Positions 11,298-22,270 of a stretch of 64,000 nt of DNA are shown piece by piece (within the stretch, counting starts at the first letter, position 1; every line of letters starts with the position of its first letter). Made by a program: the position numbers and the translations under genes. Origin of the DNA: Ophioderma brevispina (taxonomy: Eukaryota; Echinodermata; Ophiuroidea; Amphilepidida; Ophiodermatidae); NCBI GenBank assembly GCA_023653785.1, contig JAMKCH010043914.1, positions 62,001 through 126,000 of the forward strand, in the 5' to 3' direction. The notes under the pieces were generated by a model. The model had not been told where the DNA came from. It made no database searches and worked only from the letters and a program-made list of their open reading frames with translations.

Positions 11298-11513
11298 AAA
11301 CCAATGCCCAGCAAAACGAACTCTTCTGAACATGAAGAGGAAAGTTTTGTGACCCTGGTCCATCCTCGCCCGTCATTTGTGAGAATTCTCACCTCAAGCC
11401 TTCAGCGATATGAGGAAGGATGCGTAGCAAAGTTTGAGTGTAGGGTATCTGGAACCTGCTGCTCCTACTGTTGTTTGGTTGATACATGGAGTAGGTTGGA
11501 GGAGTGGATACAG
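11298..11513 (+). CDS. Ig domain 3, first-half exon (frameshifted)
   Basis: The donor is tac ag/gtaaag and the likely acceptor is catgctcag. It reads H-P-R-P-S-F-V-R-I-L, Y-E-E-G-C-V-A-K-F-E-C-R-V-S-G-T. The expected continuation A-A-P-T-V-V-W-L-I-H-G-V is in another frame because of an extra base near 11455, and a further shift occurs near 11495. The acceptor phase does not match the preceding exon either. The Ig identity is clear but the frame is not. Confidence 0.6.
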
Positions 11514-12250
11514 GTAAAGTAGCACAGAAATAAGGTCTTTTTATAGCTGTCACAAGGCTGGAAAAAAATGCCAAATTTCCCGGGAACACAATCACAATTT
11601 TCCCTTCAAGATTTTGCAAAATTTCCCTTCAATTCTTATGTTTTCTTTATTTACATGACTACAATTCCCTCCAAATTGTAAGATTTCCCTGGAACCAGGT
11701 TTTCCCAATTGTCTGGCCACTTTTTCCAGACTTGGCTGTCACCTTTGAGTGATTTTTCATTTTTCTCATAAAATGTGAAAACTTGTGACTTGCTTATGAT
11801 AATGTGAATCAGCATGCAAAATACATGAAATGAGTCCAAACATCCTGTCTGAAGTCAGTGGTTCCAAAATTACTTAGTCCTGCTTGATTTCAAATAGCTA
11901 TGGCCCGGTCATGATCAATGCATGGGTTGTGCCCATGCATTGCACATGACACCATGCATTGAAATCATGACAATAGCCCGGTTGGTCATGATCAATGCAT
12001 GGGTGGCACATGCACTGCACATAACAACCATGCACTGATCATGACCTGACCAACCCGTTGGGGGTGGTTTTTCCACATGTAATTCAATCTGTGAGTTATA
12101 TGCTCATTTCCAGTGCTTTCAGTGGGGTGTAGGGAACATATTTGAAGAGTTTAACTTCATCAGATCCACAAGGATTGAAGATCTATAAATTACTCCTTGC
12201 CAGATGAATTCCTCAGTAAGATATCAACTCTCTGATTGTTTCCCCTAAAG
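11514..12250. other. Intron inside Ig3
   Basis: Holds an inverted-repeat element at about 11903-12056. Otherwise nothing was recognised. Confidence 0.5.
11903..12056. mobile_element. Inverted-repeat element rich in 'catgcat' palindromes
   Basis: Begins 'ggtcatgatcaatgcatggg' and ends 'catgcactgatcatgacc'. The arms are complementary and a second internal pair of the same motifs is present. It is likely a small MITE. No target duplication could be defined. Confidence 0.5.
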
Positions 12251-12415
12251 TTTTCTGACAAGATACGACATGATGTCTGTACCCACCCCCCAGCGGGGAC
12301 TCACCGCAGTCCTTTGAAATCACAATGCTCCTCCTGAATGACATTGGTGAATACTCATGTATTGCTCAGAACAAAGTAGGCCAGGATTCCTGCTCAGCCT
12401 CTCTAATCCCCGCAG
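12251..12415 (+). CDS. Ig domain 3, second-half exon (one extra C in a C run)
   Basis: Lies between ctaaag and gca g/gtaagg. It reads F-L-T-R-Y-D-M-M-S-V-P-T-P, then after the cytosine run near 12285-12291 changes frame to S-G-D-S-P-Q-S-F-E-I-T-M, D-I-G-E-Y-S-C-I-A-Q-N-K-V-G. Removing one C restores a single frame, so a homopolymer error or a real frameshift sits there. It ends in phase 1. Confidence 0.65.
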
Positions 12416-12648
12416 GTAAGGAAAGGATTACATTGATCTTTTAAGCAGTAAATAAAATCCATAAAGGCAAGTTTTCTAGTGTTTTTTTACAATTTCTTTG
12501 CCTTTGTTTGAACTTTGATAATCACATTGTAATGGAGGCAGCTCATTAAATTATAGTTGAAGATTCTACAGAAAAAAAACTCTGGAAAAAGACAGCACAA
12601 TACATTTTTGAAGCAATTTGAGCATTTGGAGTGTTGTGCATATATTCT

Positions 12649-12837
12649 GGGTGTTTCCATAAGGTGACCTTATGAAGGTGACCCATAAGGTGACCTTATG
12701 AAGGTGACCCATAAGGTGACCTTATGAATTCGGAAACCTTAACGGAATAAACCACACGGTTTATGTGGTTTATTCCGTTAAGGTTTCCGAATTCATAAGT
12801 GTGTCAGAAAGAAGGGTGTCACCTTATGGAAACACCC
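12649..12837. mobile_element. Fold-back MITE, family F, copy 1
   Basis: Terminal inverted repeats 'gggtgtttccataaggtgac' and its complement at the 3' end. A 29-base unit ('aaggtgaccttatgaaggtgacccat' type) is repeated inside the left arm, and there is a central palindrome 'ggaataaaccacacggttta' region. Related to the element at 14331-14488 through the inner 'gtttattcc..ttaaggtttcc' block. Confidence 0.7.
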
Positions 12838-13070
12838 ATATATTCCTGTTTTTTCTGTTATAGGTTATAGACTTTTTTCAAAAGTAATACTGTATAAAGA
12901 TGTATAACATTGATTTTGGTATCAAAAGTTTGCTGATTCATATAGAACACTGTGATATGAATCTTAGTTTTGCCAATTTCTATCAAAGTAACATGCCTCA
13001 TTTATTGGTTTGTGGTCTAATCCATCATCCATGTGTGTCTATAAAACATTCTTTTTCTTTCAAACTTCAG

Positions 13071-13267
13071 GTCAGTATGATCACTGGATGAGGGAGAAGA
13101 GAGAGGCAGAAGCTAGGAGTCGTGCCCGTGATCAAAGAGACACCATCAATCGTGAACTTGACACTGTCTTCAAGAAAGAGGGTCCTGTCACTCCCAGCCA
13201 ACAAAGAGAAAGAGGTCGCGCAAGCAGCGCTGGCAGTGATGAGCCTGTCTACTATGACCCAGAAGAG
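13071..13267 (+). CDS. Charged helical linker exon
   Basis: The exon runs from aacttcag to gaa gag/gtaacc, 197 bp, phase 1 to phase 0, open. It reads Q-Y-D-H-W-M-R-E-K-R-E-A-E-A-R, then a Ser-rich basic stretch, and ends E-P-V-Y-Y-D-P-E-E. It is strongly charged and probably helical at first, then disordered. It starts the Z-disc-like linker between Ig3 and Ig4. No specific partner can be read from the sequence. Confidence 0.8.
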
Positions 13268-14118
13268 GTAACCTTTGACCTTTGAACTCTAGTGCAGATT
13301 TAAGAAGATATTTATACAATAGTTAGTTAGAAAAACTGGAATTTTGGTTTAGTCATCTGACTTCAAATGAGAAGCATTTTGCAATAATAGGGGTAGTTGA
13401 AGCTCTCTGTAATGAACACAAAGTCACCTTTGACCTTTGAACTTCAATGTAGATTTAATGGTGCATTTTTTTCTAAAACGTGTACTTTTGGAGTAGATGT
13501 CTTGATCGATATGAGCTGCACTTAGCCTTGATTGACAGTTATAAATTATAGATACATATGATTTAAGATTCTGGATAAGGACCACAATAGTCAGTTTAAC
13601 ATTTGTAAAGAATAGGCTAGTTTTTAGACAAGATAATTTTAAAATGAGATGCTTCTAATGACACAAATTTGGTGCTAGTGTATGCTTGATTGCATGGTGC
13701 ATCATGTATACTGACAAATGCATAAAACCTTGCACAAATGGTATAATACGCTTGTTTTTTAGCATTTGAGATGCTTGAAATGAATGGATACCCTCGTAAA
13801 CTAAATAAAGAAACAAGTTTGATTGTCATCAGCCACAAACATTTTATTGTGAAGAAAAAATGACCTTTTTAATTTATTTGAGGAAATCAATTTGTCATTT
13901 ATGGAGAAATTTTAAGGAAAAAAAATGTTTTATTTATTGCAAAAATTGCCATTTTTGTGTTTAGTACACAAATTATTATTTTGTGTATCTTGTTTTACAA
14001 CTTATTTGACCATTAATGCCTTAAAGTTCACTAAGAACACATACCATATTTGATACTTGAAGATACCTACCAGGACCAAACTTGTTTTCCCCCATTTTGG
14101 AATGGAATGCATATAACA

Positions 14119-14224
14119 GTTGTTAGCAACTTGTGGAATGGGACTACAAGTAAGGGAGATATTGTTAATGAATACCTGTGTGGTGACTCACTTACTTGTG
14201 GTCCAGACCCACAAGTTGTAGACA
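14119..14224. repeat. Imperfect fold-back
   Basis: 'gttgttagcaacttgtgg' near 14119 pairs with 'ccacaagttgtagacaac' near 14207-14224. Inner arms 'actacaagtaag' and 'cttacttgtggt' also pair. Probably a small MITE remnant. Confidence 0.5.
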
Positions 14225-14330
14225 ACATCTCCAACATGCCTTTTGATGCACGGTTGTGAATATCAATTTGTATACACATTCAGGGATGCGTAACACAAGC
14301 ACTTGTTTTATCTACAACAACCAATTAAGC

Positions 14331-14488
14331 GGGAGTTTCCGTAACCTGACCCATCTGACACACTTTTTTCTGACACACAAATTTGGAAACCCTTCACAGA
14401 ATAAAACTTGTTTATTCCATTAAGGTTTCCAAATTCATGAGTGTGTCAGAAAAAAGTGTGTCAAATGTGCCAGGTTATGGAAACTCCC
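14331..14488. mobile_element. Fold-back MITE, family F, copy 2
   Basis: The arms 'gggagtttccgtaacctg' and 'caggttatggaaactccc' are inverted, with inner inverted 'tttctgacacac' / 'gtgtgtcagaaa' and 'ttggaaaccctt' / 'aaggtttccaa'. It shares its inner half with the element at 12649-12837. Confidence 0.7.
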
Positions 14489-15373
14489 CACTTAAGCCTT
14501 ACATTTTAGGATGCATTTCAAATATAAATTGCCCATTTTACTTCATTTGGTGTTTTGGTTCATCATCAGGGTGAGATTTCAGTGCCAAATTTCATGAAGC
14601 AGGAATTCTTAGGTCAGTATTTGACCTAGTGTGAAACTTATAAGCTCTAAACATGTGACTTATTGCATCCGCAAATTCAGAGAGAAAACTTATCAACAGT
14701 TGCAGTTTTGTGGCTTATTCTTATGCAAAAAAATGTTAAATTTACCTTGCAAAAAGTTCTTTAATTTTTCACTTTGGTATGTGAAGCCAAAATTCTTTTA
14801 AAAATTACCGATTTCACAGTAGTGTTTTTGGGAGTCATGGGATGATGGTCAAAATGGCCCAATTGGGCTACCTAATTTTAGTTTGGCCAACGCACCATAT
14901 TCAACATACACTTTAAGGGCACATCTCATTAATAATAGGCCTACTTTAATAAGTATTTTTTCTGGATTACTGAACTGCATTCTGAAATATGAGAACAGAG
15001 TTGGTTGTAGTACCAATAATAAGCCTTTTCATGCATTATCCAACATTTGAATCCTTTTTTTGCCAGATCATTTTGAAGTATTGTCTTCAGAATTAATAAA
15101 ATCAAATAAATAGTATCTGATATTTTTAAGCCCCTTTGAGCTCAGAGTGTGGGCCTAAGGCTCACTGGCCCATTGGTTAATATGGTCCTGTTGGACATAT
15201 GTCAGCCTTGTGTCAATGCCAAAATGTGTGAATTCAAAAGTCACCAAAATGTAAAGTTGAACTCAAAATTGTGAAAAGGCTTATTTTAAAGAGATATTAA
15301 TAAAAATCCTCAGGTCCTTATTCTTATCAGCATGTTTAACTCTGCCCTTTCACCATTGTCCTTACATCCCCAG

Positions 15374-15475
15374 TTTTTCAAGGTTTCCCCATTTGAGAGA
15401 AGGCTAATGAAGGAAGTTGCATATCGGCAACAGAGGTCGCCGTTTCTAAGCTACCCTCAAGAGATCTCAATAGAG
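15374..15475 (+). CDS. F-E-x-R-L linker exon 1
   Basis: The exon runs from acatccccag to ata gag/gtattg, 102 bp, phase 0 to phase 0, open. It reads V-S-P-F-E-R-R-L-M-K-E-V-A-Y-R-Q-Q-R. It is clearly related to the next exon (V-S-P-F-E-K-R-L-V-Q-E-V-S-H-R-Q-R), so the two arose by exon duplication. Because both ends are phase 0 it could be skipped without loss of frame. Confidence 0.7.
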
Positions 15476-16513
15476 GTATTGTGTTTGTGATACACGTGTA
15501 GTGTGTGATGATCATATCTACATTATCATTTGGAGCCGTGTCGTGTAGTGTATCACTCATAGCAAACGTCTCTTCATTTTCAGATCTAGTCTTTTAGCCA
15601 GTTGGGAGTCGGCCTCTTCGTCCAATAGAGCATGTGATGCATGAAAAGAAAAATTTTGATAGATAATTTCTTTCTTGTGTGTACTAACTCACAGTTTGAT
15701 TAACACAATCGAATACTATATTGAAGATTGTTCCATACCTTGAATTTAAAGCATGAAACTCACACTTTCTTAAATAAGAAAATATTGTAATGTTTCCCTC
15801 CACTAGATTTAGCATATACTTGAATTTTTCACTCTGATATTAGTCCAATTCCACCATAGGTTTTGCCTGATCTTATTTCTATACCATTGTAGATATTGCC
15901 TGTGTCCTTTACAACCAAAATGCATCTTACTGAATGATTAAATTTAATTCATTTGACACTCTTCTATTAATCAGACCCCCTCCCTTTTCACACCCCCCTT
16001 GCCCATGCACCTGTTAAACTACTGGATAATTTACACAAAGGGTTGAAGATATAGAAATACTTAAGTTCTATATCAAAGTTAGATTTATCTATGATAAGGA
16101 AAATTATGTGAATTAAGGTTATTTGAATATCAATTTATCTTTAAAGTTAAGTTCTTCTCAACTATAGACTTAATAAATTAAAATTTTAAAGATGATAACA
16201 TTGTGCTTTGGTATAAAAAGGTGTAATGATTATTTATTATTAATTCAAACACATGTATATACATAGTGTGTTCATTTAAATTTGTTTTGTATGAAATAGG
16301 TGGTTTGCAAATAATTGCAAACTGGTGTAGAATGGTGTAGTAAAAGAAATGTTATGTGGTGCCTAGTAAACTGAAATTGCTTAATTTCCACCTATTTAAT
16401 CCAAAACAAACTATAAACCAACTGGAGTGCAACTAATGTGATCTTAACTTGTTGATTTTGATGCTGTATAGCGGTAGCATATCATGTAATTAACCCACCC
16501 ATTCGGTTTTTAG
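15476..16513. other. Intron, nothing recognised
   Basis: AT-rich sequence without a recognised repeat or exon. Confidence 0.5.
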
Positions 16514-16612
16514 GATGGTGTGATAGTTTCACCTTTTGAGAAGCGTCTTGTGCAAGAAGTCAGTCACAGACAGAGGATCGACAAACCAGTACCACCACCG
16601 CCTCCAGAACCG
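16514..16612 (+). CDS. F-E-x-R-L linker exon 2
   Basis: The exon runs from gtttttag to gaa ccg/gtatac, 99 bp, phase 0 to phase 0. It reads D-G-V-I-V-S-P-F-E-K-R-L-V-Q-E-V, then H-R-Q-R-I-D-K and a P-V-P-P-P-P-P-E-P tail. It is a homologue of 15374-15475. The basic amphipathic core followed by poly-Pro suggests a short interaction motif in a flexible linker. Confidence 0.8.
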
Positions 16613-16906
16613 GTATACTATTCCATCTGAATTGATCAGCATGCTGTATTTATTTGCATGAAGCAATGAATTATTCAGTTTAAACAGGTTTTGCCAAGCA
16701 GTGTAATGCTTCATCTGTCCCGAAGGAAGGAGTGATGTCATCCCTTTCGCACAGCTATTTTGGCTGTGCATCACGCATGCTGAATTTGTGCTCTCGTACC
16801 GTGATTACAGCTGGGACATACTGTGATCACCTTGTTTATTATTGTGCGAAAACTATGACGGTAGGTCATCTTATTATCTGTTGGCAAGTGACAGTCTTCA
16901 GTAAAC

Positions 16907-16922
16907 GGCTCTTTTCAGAGCC
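16907..16922 (+). promoter_or_regulatory. Histone-type 3' stem-loop sequence
   Basis: GGCTCTTTTCAGAGCC, preceded by 'aaac', matches the metazoan histone mRNA 3' stem-loop consensus (6-bp stem, 4-nt loop). It lies in an intron and no histone coding sequence was found next to it. A second, imperfect copy follows at 16992. It could be a histone-derived retro-fragment or a chance hairpin. Confidence 0.5.
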
Positions 16923-16991
16923 TCCTTAACTCTATTTTAGCCAATAGGTGAGGTGTGCTTGTTCTGTTTCCAGAGATAGTCTTTAGCGAAT

Positions 16992-17007
16992 GGCTCTTTT
17001 CAGAGAC
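16992..17007 (+). promoter_or_regulatory. Second, imperfect histone-type stem-loop
   Basis: GGCTCTTTTCAGAGAC followed by 'acc'. One stem position is mismatched. The upstream context resembles that of the first copy ('cagtcttcagtaaa' versus 'agtctttagcgaa'), so a short segment seems duplicated. Confidence 0.4.
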
Positions 17008-17408
17008 ACCGGTAGGCAAGTGACAGCCTACATGTCTTCCATTTAGTTTATATGTCCTGATGAAGTCAGAGCTACTCTTGAAGAAAGCCTAAGTTTTTCA
17101 AACTTTTCTGATGGTGAACCTGATTGATTTATTTCATTTTATTTGAATACCCATCATCAAAGCCTATAAAATAATTCAAATAATATGACTATCATACAGC
17201 TGCCTTATGTTTTATTCTGTATTAGTGGGCTATATCAAGATTTTGCCATTTGTTTCCCTCATTTTAAATTTTTCCTGCATTTATAAAAAAAAATTTCAAA
17301 ATTAGTTTATTTTTCAAAGATTTTTGTTCACATTCTTCATGACTATTTAAGGCAGCTTTCAATTAGAACATTTTAACTTAAGAACCCACTCTACCTTTCC
17401 ATTTTTAG

Positions 17409-17501
17409 GAGTACAAAAAGTCAACATTTGAAGCTCGTCTCGAAAGTGAAATCCGGTCGAGATCTGGCAGAGGGCCACCGATAGATGCTAAAAATGCAGC
17501 G
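17409..17501 (+). CDS. F-E-x-R-L linker exon 3
   Basis: The exon runs from catttttag to gca gcg/gttggt, 93 bp, phase 0 to phase 0. It reads E-Y-K-K-S-T-F-E-A-R-L-E-S-E-I-R-S-R-S-G-R and ends in K-N-A-A. The donor GTTGGT is weaker than the others. The phase match with both neighbours supports the boundaries. Confidence 0.75.
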
Positions 17502-17803
17502 GTTGGTGTTTCTTCATATTACTTGTTTGTTTGCAGTGCTAGGTGTTTGCTTCAGTTTATGTCGTTCAACCGTGATATTTTTAATAAACTTACTGTTGCA
17601 TTTTTGTCTCTATTTTCTTTTCCAGCATGATATTAGCTGTTTATGTGAAGTTACTGCATGAGTACCTGTAACTCCATAATTTGTATTGTGTAAAAGCGTA
17701 AAAGTGTAAAATTTTGTGAAATTTGTCCTGTAATGTGTATGTGTAACCCCCATGTGATATGCAAACACCAATGTTGACAATATTATTATTTGCTTCCAGT
17801 TAA

Positions 17804-18139
17804 AGGTGCTTGCTCCGATTTTTGTCTATCATGTTCTCTACTTGATATGAGAGCCTGACACTTGTATACACTGACCAACAATTACCGTGGGAAACAAACT
17901 TGTGGTATTGATGCCAGACGTGATAATGCATAGTGCAATGCCCTATTCACTACTGTCCTAATATTGATGGTAACCATAAAAACTGCATTTTTTTGTCAAT
18001 ATCTTGGGAAAGAAATGGATTTTGAAGCTGAAAATTTCAGGAGGGCAATGAGACAAACACAGACTTTCATCTGACATCAAAATTGATACTACTTCCGGTT
18101 AAATCGAGGGGGTCCCAAAGACGATCGGAACACGCACCT
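17804..18139. mobile_element. TTAA-flanked MITE, family U, copy 1
   Basis: Flanked by TTAA at 17800-17803 and 18140-18143. The ends 'aggtgcttgctccgat' and the complement of 'atcggaacacgcacct' match as terminal inverted repeats. The 336-bp body is similar, in reverse orientation, to 43315-43631 ('accgtgggaaaca', 'ctaatattgatggt', 'gtcccaaagacgatcgga'). No ORF. Confidence 0.75.
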
Positions 18140-18876
18140 TTAATGTTAAATTTGAGTAATATTTGTATATCTTTATAGTGTGTTTTTGACACTTTATTTC
18201 AATGGTGCATGTCTCTAAAGTGGTGTGACTTAAAATGGTAATTTTTGGGTTGAGTATGACCTGCCATACAAAACTTATCTGATGTATAGTAAATACTCAA
18301 TGGTCTTTACCTCATCTTTTTGGACCTCCTAGTCCTGGGATTCATCCTAATTAAAAGAAAGAACTTGAATTTCATTGGGTCTGTTTTCAAATTATCTGGT
18401 ATCTAAATAAAGGCTTTCACATTCCCAAGATATGTTGTGAACAATAAGAATGTGGCCCAAACAGTTTATAAGAGTCTTTACTTGATTTACAATATCTCTT
18501 TAAAATGTTCAAATAACAGAACATTTTTTGTCAAGGGCAGGACACACTCTAACATCTCATGATAAAATTTTGCAGAAAAAAATTCTCATAATTTATTATT
18601 GACTGCTACATTATTTAAAAATCTGTATAAACCTAAAAATCTGTATTTCACCCATATAACAAGTATTCTGTATTATATTTTACATAGATATTTAAAAAAT
18701 CAGTGTGACAACATTGCATAACTTGTTTAATTGTTTGTGGCTTTCATTTAAAAAAAAGTATTACAAATCAAGCATGTTAGAGAAAGTTTATTGCATCTTT
18801 TACCTCTTTGGCTTTCAGTCTTTAGTGCATCTTGCAAGAAATCTTGCCAAACTTGTATTTTATTATCCAACTGCAG

Positions 18877-19092
18877 GCTTTTGACGTGCCCTCTTTTGAG
18901 GCCCAGCTGCTTCAGTCAGCCCCGATGCCACCAGCATCAGAAACAGAGACAGAAATGTCTGAAATGGACACCGATACCGAAAGGGGTGGAGGTGGAGCTC
19001 CTCGCTTCGTCAAAGATCTCAAGAACTTCAGAATACCGGAAGGGCAGAGTATAACCCTCAGTGCTAGAGTTGATGGATCTCCAAGACCAAAA
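18877..19092 (+). CDS. F-E-x-Q-L linker and Ig domain 4, first half
   Basis: The exon runs from caactgcag to cca aaa/gtaaga, 216 bp, phase 0 to phase 0. It begins A-F-D-V-P-S-F-E-A-Q-L-L-Q-S-A, the fourth F-E-x-x-L motif, followed by a Glu/Asp/Thr-rich stretch (T-E-T-E-M-S-E-M-D-T-D-T-E). The Ig domain then starts: A-P-R-F-V-K-D-L-K-N-F-R-I-P-E-G-Q-S-I-T-L-S-A-R-V. The first canonical Cys is replaced by Ala. Confidence 0.85.
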
Positions 19093-19199
19093 GTAAGATT
19101 TTTGCCCTCTCATGCATTCAAATTCCAAAATGGTATGCAGAGCCTTTATTAATTGATTACAATTTAGAGGACCAAGCTCTCAGAGGTATACCCAACAGT

Positions 19200-19720
19200 G
19201 ATTAACCACTCCACTCTAGGAAATGTGGGGAGTTGTTGCTGTGTGAGATCAGTGATGCTGTATGGGAGTGAGACATGGTGTCTGAGCGAAAATGAGATGG
19301 GGATTCTGAGGAGGACAGCGGAGAGCACTGATGAGAGCGATGTGTGGTGTGAAGTTGATGGATAAAATGAGGACTGAGGACTTGATGCAGATGTTGGGAT
19401 TGGAGGAGGCAATGGACCGTTTGGCGAAGGCGAATAATGTACGTTGGTATGGGCATGTGTTGAGGAAGGATGACTGGCATGTTTTAAGAAGGCTTTTGAG
19501 CTTGAGGTGGGAGGTTTGAGGAGAGGACATCCAAAGAAGTCTTGGAAGAAGCAAAGTGGACGAGGAGAGTAGGAGGGCTGGTTTGAGGATGGAGGATGCA
19601 TTGAATTGGGTGAAGTGGAAGGAGGGAGTAAGGGTGGTTGCTGCGAATGTAAGGTGAATCCGGCCACCCTCGTTCATGGGAACAAAACCGGATTTAAAAC
19701 TTTGGATTTACTACTACTAC
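19200..19720 (+). mobile_element. Non-LTR retrotransposon (LINE) 3' fragment
   Basis: Frame-disrupted sequence reads M-L-Y-G-S-E-T-W-C-L, then M-R-A-M-C-G-V-K-L-M-D-K, then V-R-W-Y-G-H-V-L-R-K-D-D, the familiar C-terminal part of LINE reverse-transcriptase polyproteins. It ends in a 3' tail 'ccggatttaaaactttggat' plus 'ttactactactac'. Inverted pieces of the same tail lie at 24228-24330 and 47485-47545. It is truncated and dead, and its clade is not determined. Confidence 0.8.
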
Positions 19721-19734
19721 ATACTGGGAGTATC

Positions 19735-20075
19735 CCTTGAAACTTACCAGAATGGCTTGGGACAGTCAGGAGTCCACCCTACTCTTTTCAAAACTGACTG
19801 TGATAGACATATAAAGCTATAACTCTCAGTACATGGGACTGATTGCTTAATGTCCCCTCGGAAGGATATTCTCATGGTTCATTTTATTTTCCCAAGTCCA
19901 AATGAACCACAGGGAGAGCGAAACTCTAGTGTTAAACAATAGTTCTTATACAAATTTAATTCAGAATTTAGTACCTGATTAAGTCTCGGCAACTGGCCCT
20001 ATGGGGGTTTGAAGCAGGGACTTTTCAAACACCAAGGCGAACATCCTAATCAGCGTACTACGCTCTCCCTTAGTT
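19735..20075 (-). mobile_element. tRNA-headed SINE, minus strand
   Basis: Read on the minus strand it starts with a tRNA-like head (A-box-like 'acgctgattaggatgttcgc', B-box-like 'ctgcttcaaaccc'). The shared family body follows ('gctctccctgtggttcattt', 'aagcaatcagtcccatg', 'agagtagggtgg'). Confidence 0.7.
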
Positions 20076-20238
20076 TCTTCTATTATAATAAACCATAATT
20101 TTGGTTTGTTTTCCTTATGTGCTCAAAATTTGCCTTGAATAGAAAGGTTACCAAAATCTATATAAAGTTGGCTTCGTAAATAAATATCTTGACACACATC
20201 CCTCCATTAATGCTGTAATCTCAACAACTTGCACACAG

Positions 20239-20428
20239 GTGAAATGGTTCAAAGAAGGCCGTCCTCTTGAGCAGTCCACCCGATATGACCTGCGCTTCAC
20301 AGAAGGCATGTGCTCCATGCATATAGCAATCGTACTCCCTGAAGACACAGGAGCATTCACATGCTTTGCTGCTAGTCCCAAGGGAAAGGACGTCACAACG
20401 GGTCGGCTGCTTGTTACCAGGACGAAAG
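20239..20428 (+). CDS. Ig domain 4, second half
   Basis: The exon runs from ttgcacacag to acg aaa g/gtagtg, 190 bp, phase 0 to phase 1. It reads V-K-W-F-K-E-G-R-P-L, the core Trp, then L-P-E-D-T-G-A-F-T-C-F-A-A-S-P-K-G and L-L-V-T-R-T-K. It completes the fold begun at 18877 in frame. With only one canonical Cys the domain cannot form the usual disulphide. Confidence 0.88.
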
Positions 20429-22270
20429 GTAGTGGAGAGGAACAACCAGCACATGAAGGGAGTTATTAAGCACGTGTAAATCGTAATGTTAAATTGTTGT
20501 TCAAGTTTTGAGGAGTTCAAAATGGCAAAGGGAAATGGTGGATTTAATTTTCCAAGCACTGGAAAAAATAAGTGGTTGATTTTCCTATTGTTTTAAAGAT
20601 ATCTTTAAAACCAAATTAATATAGGGATTGGTCCAAAAGATGAGATGTGGGGAGTTGTTATGGAGTAAGTTTATGGGGGAGAGTTCAGGGCGAGTTGTGG
20701 AAAGATTCCTTGGTGTAAGGTTGTAAGCTACAACAACCATAGGCTTAACTCTACAATTCTTGTGAAACACAAACTCATCTGTACCCAACTCGATATTTAG
20801 CATAGTGTGTAGTATAGGCAACTACAGCACAGGGTTTTAGTTGTTACAGAGACAGACCATCACTTTTTTGAAAAAATGATAAAACTAAGTCCAAGAACAA
20901 ACAATTATTAATTGGATTAATGAAAGATAATGTAAAGATAATTACTTGAGGGATTCAAATATTTGAAAAAAAAATACCATATGTGGTTTCAAAATACAAC
21001 AAAACTAACAAATTCATGCAAATTTTGGCTGAAAATCCAAGATGGAGGGCATGAAGCATATTGTTTTTAGGTGCTTACAAAAATAGAAGAAGAAAATTAA
21101 GTGGAAGACAAGCCATTGACATGTTTTATATGAAAGGTAATTGGATAAGGATTATGTATGGACTTTAAAAATGGAGGAAGAAAATATAGACTTTGGTTTT
21201 GAAGTCCACAAAATGTAGAAAAATTAGTAAAAAATTCAAAATGGCGGATATGCAATAAATGATCAGGGCCTAATCGTGTGACAGCAATCGCAATTCCACA
21301 ACACACCTGAGCACAATATGTGATTTAACCATCCCCAATTCAGAATGGTTTGAAAAATACTAGACAATTTAATGCAAATGCTGAATTCAGATTTCAAAAG
21401 ACCTTTCCAAATCAATGTTTTTCCAAACGTGGTGACCCGATGAGTGTCCTGTTTTCACCCAAAAAAAATTCACAAAAATAAAACCTTAGTGAAAATGACA
21501 GGTAAATAGAGTCTGAATGTATGCATAAGGTCAACAAACTTTGTCTTTAGACAAAATATCATCAGGCTTTTCCTTATGAAATCTACACACCCTTTGAAGA
21601 AGACATTTGGAATGCTTGTAAGACATTCCTAATCCACATAATTTTTAACTACAACAAAATTATTTCAGGATGTACCAGATATTGTAAAAGACAAATTCTG
21701 TAAAATAAGATAAGTTTATTATTAGGAGCTCATAGGAAAACAAATATTCTGAAATGATTTGAAATTCAAAAAACTTTTTCTTGAAAAGTTTTAAAACAAG
21801 TATCAACATTTGAGCCAGCCATAAGTAAGAATTCACTCCTTGTGTTCTACAGGGGAGTATGTATTTCAAACAGAATGACCAAATACAGTATGTCAGGTAA
21901 AGGACCCTGTAGGCAGGAATAGCATTGTAAATATATGACCCCATTTCCAGCAATGTCTTGAACAGGTGCAAGATTCTGCCCTTTGGTGTGTTCTCTGTGT
22001 CAACTATTGTATCTAAAGAAAGCTCAAAAGAGCTATGAGTGTCTTTGAAAATATGAAATGAGTATGTGTTTCCCATGTTATTTGGCAAAATGGACTGATG
22101 CTCTTCAACAGGATGTGTTCCAACTGAATGATTGGAAAGATTTGTTCACTTTCTGGTTTTCAACCCAAGATTGGTTGTCATGGAAACAACATGGACTCAT
22201 TAGAAATTTCTTGGACAGAGTTGGAAATTTCAATTGATCCGGATAACATTCATGTTTTCTATCCACCCAG
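20429..22270. other. Intron, nothing recognised
   Basis: About 1.8 kb of AT-rich sequence with no exon or characterised repeat that I could identify. Confidence 0.45.

Larger units (their letters stand above)
13268..15373. other. Intron in the linker region
   Basis: Contains a fold-back at about 14119-14224 and the MITE at 14331-14488. The remainder is AT-rich and unremarkable. Confidence 0.5.

Noticed and set aside
16732..16929. Small ORF overlapping the histone-type stem-loop as a histone gene
   Set aside because: Its translation has no histone motif that I can recognise.
19164..19677. Long overlapping minus-strand ORFs rich in Ser/His/Pro
   Set aside because: They are antisense of the LINE reverse-transcriptase fragment on the + strand.
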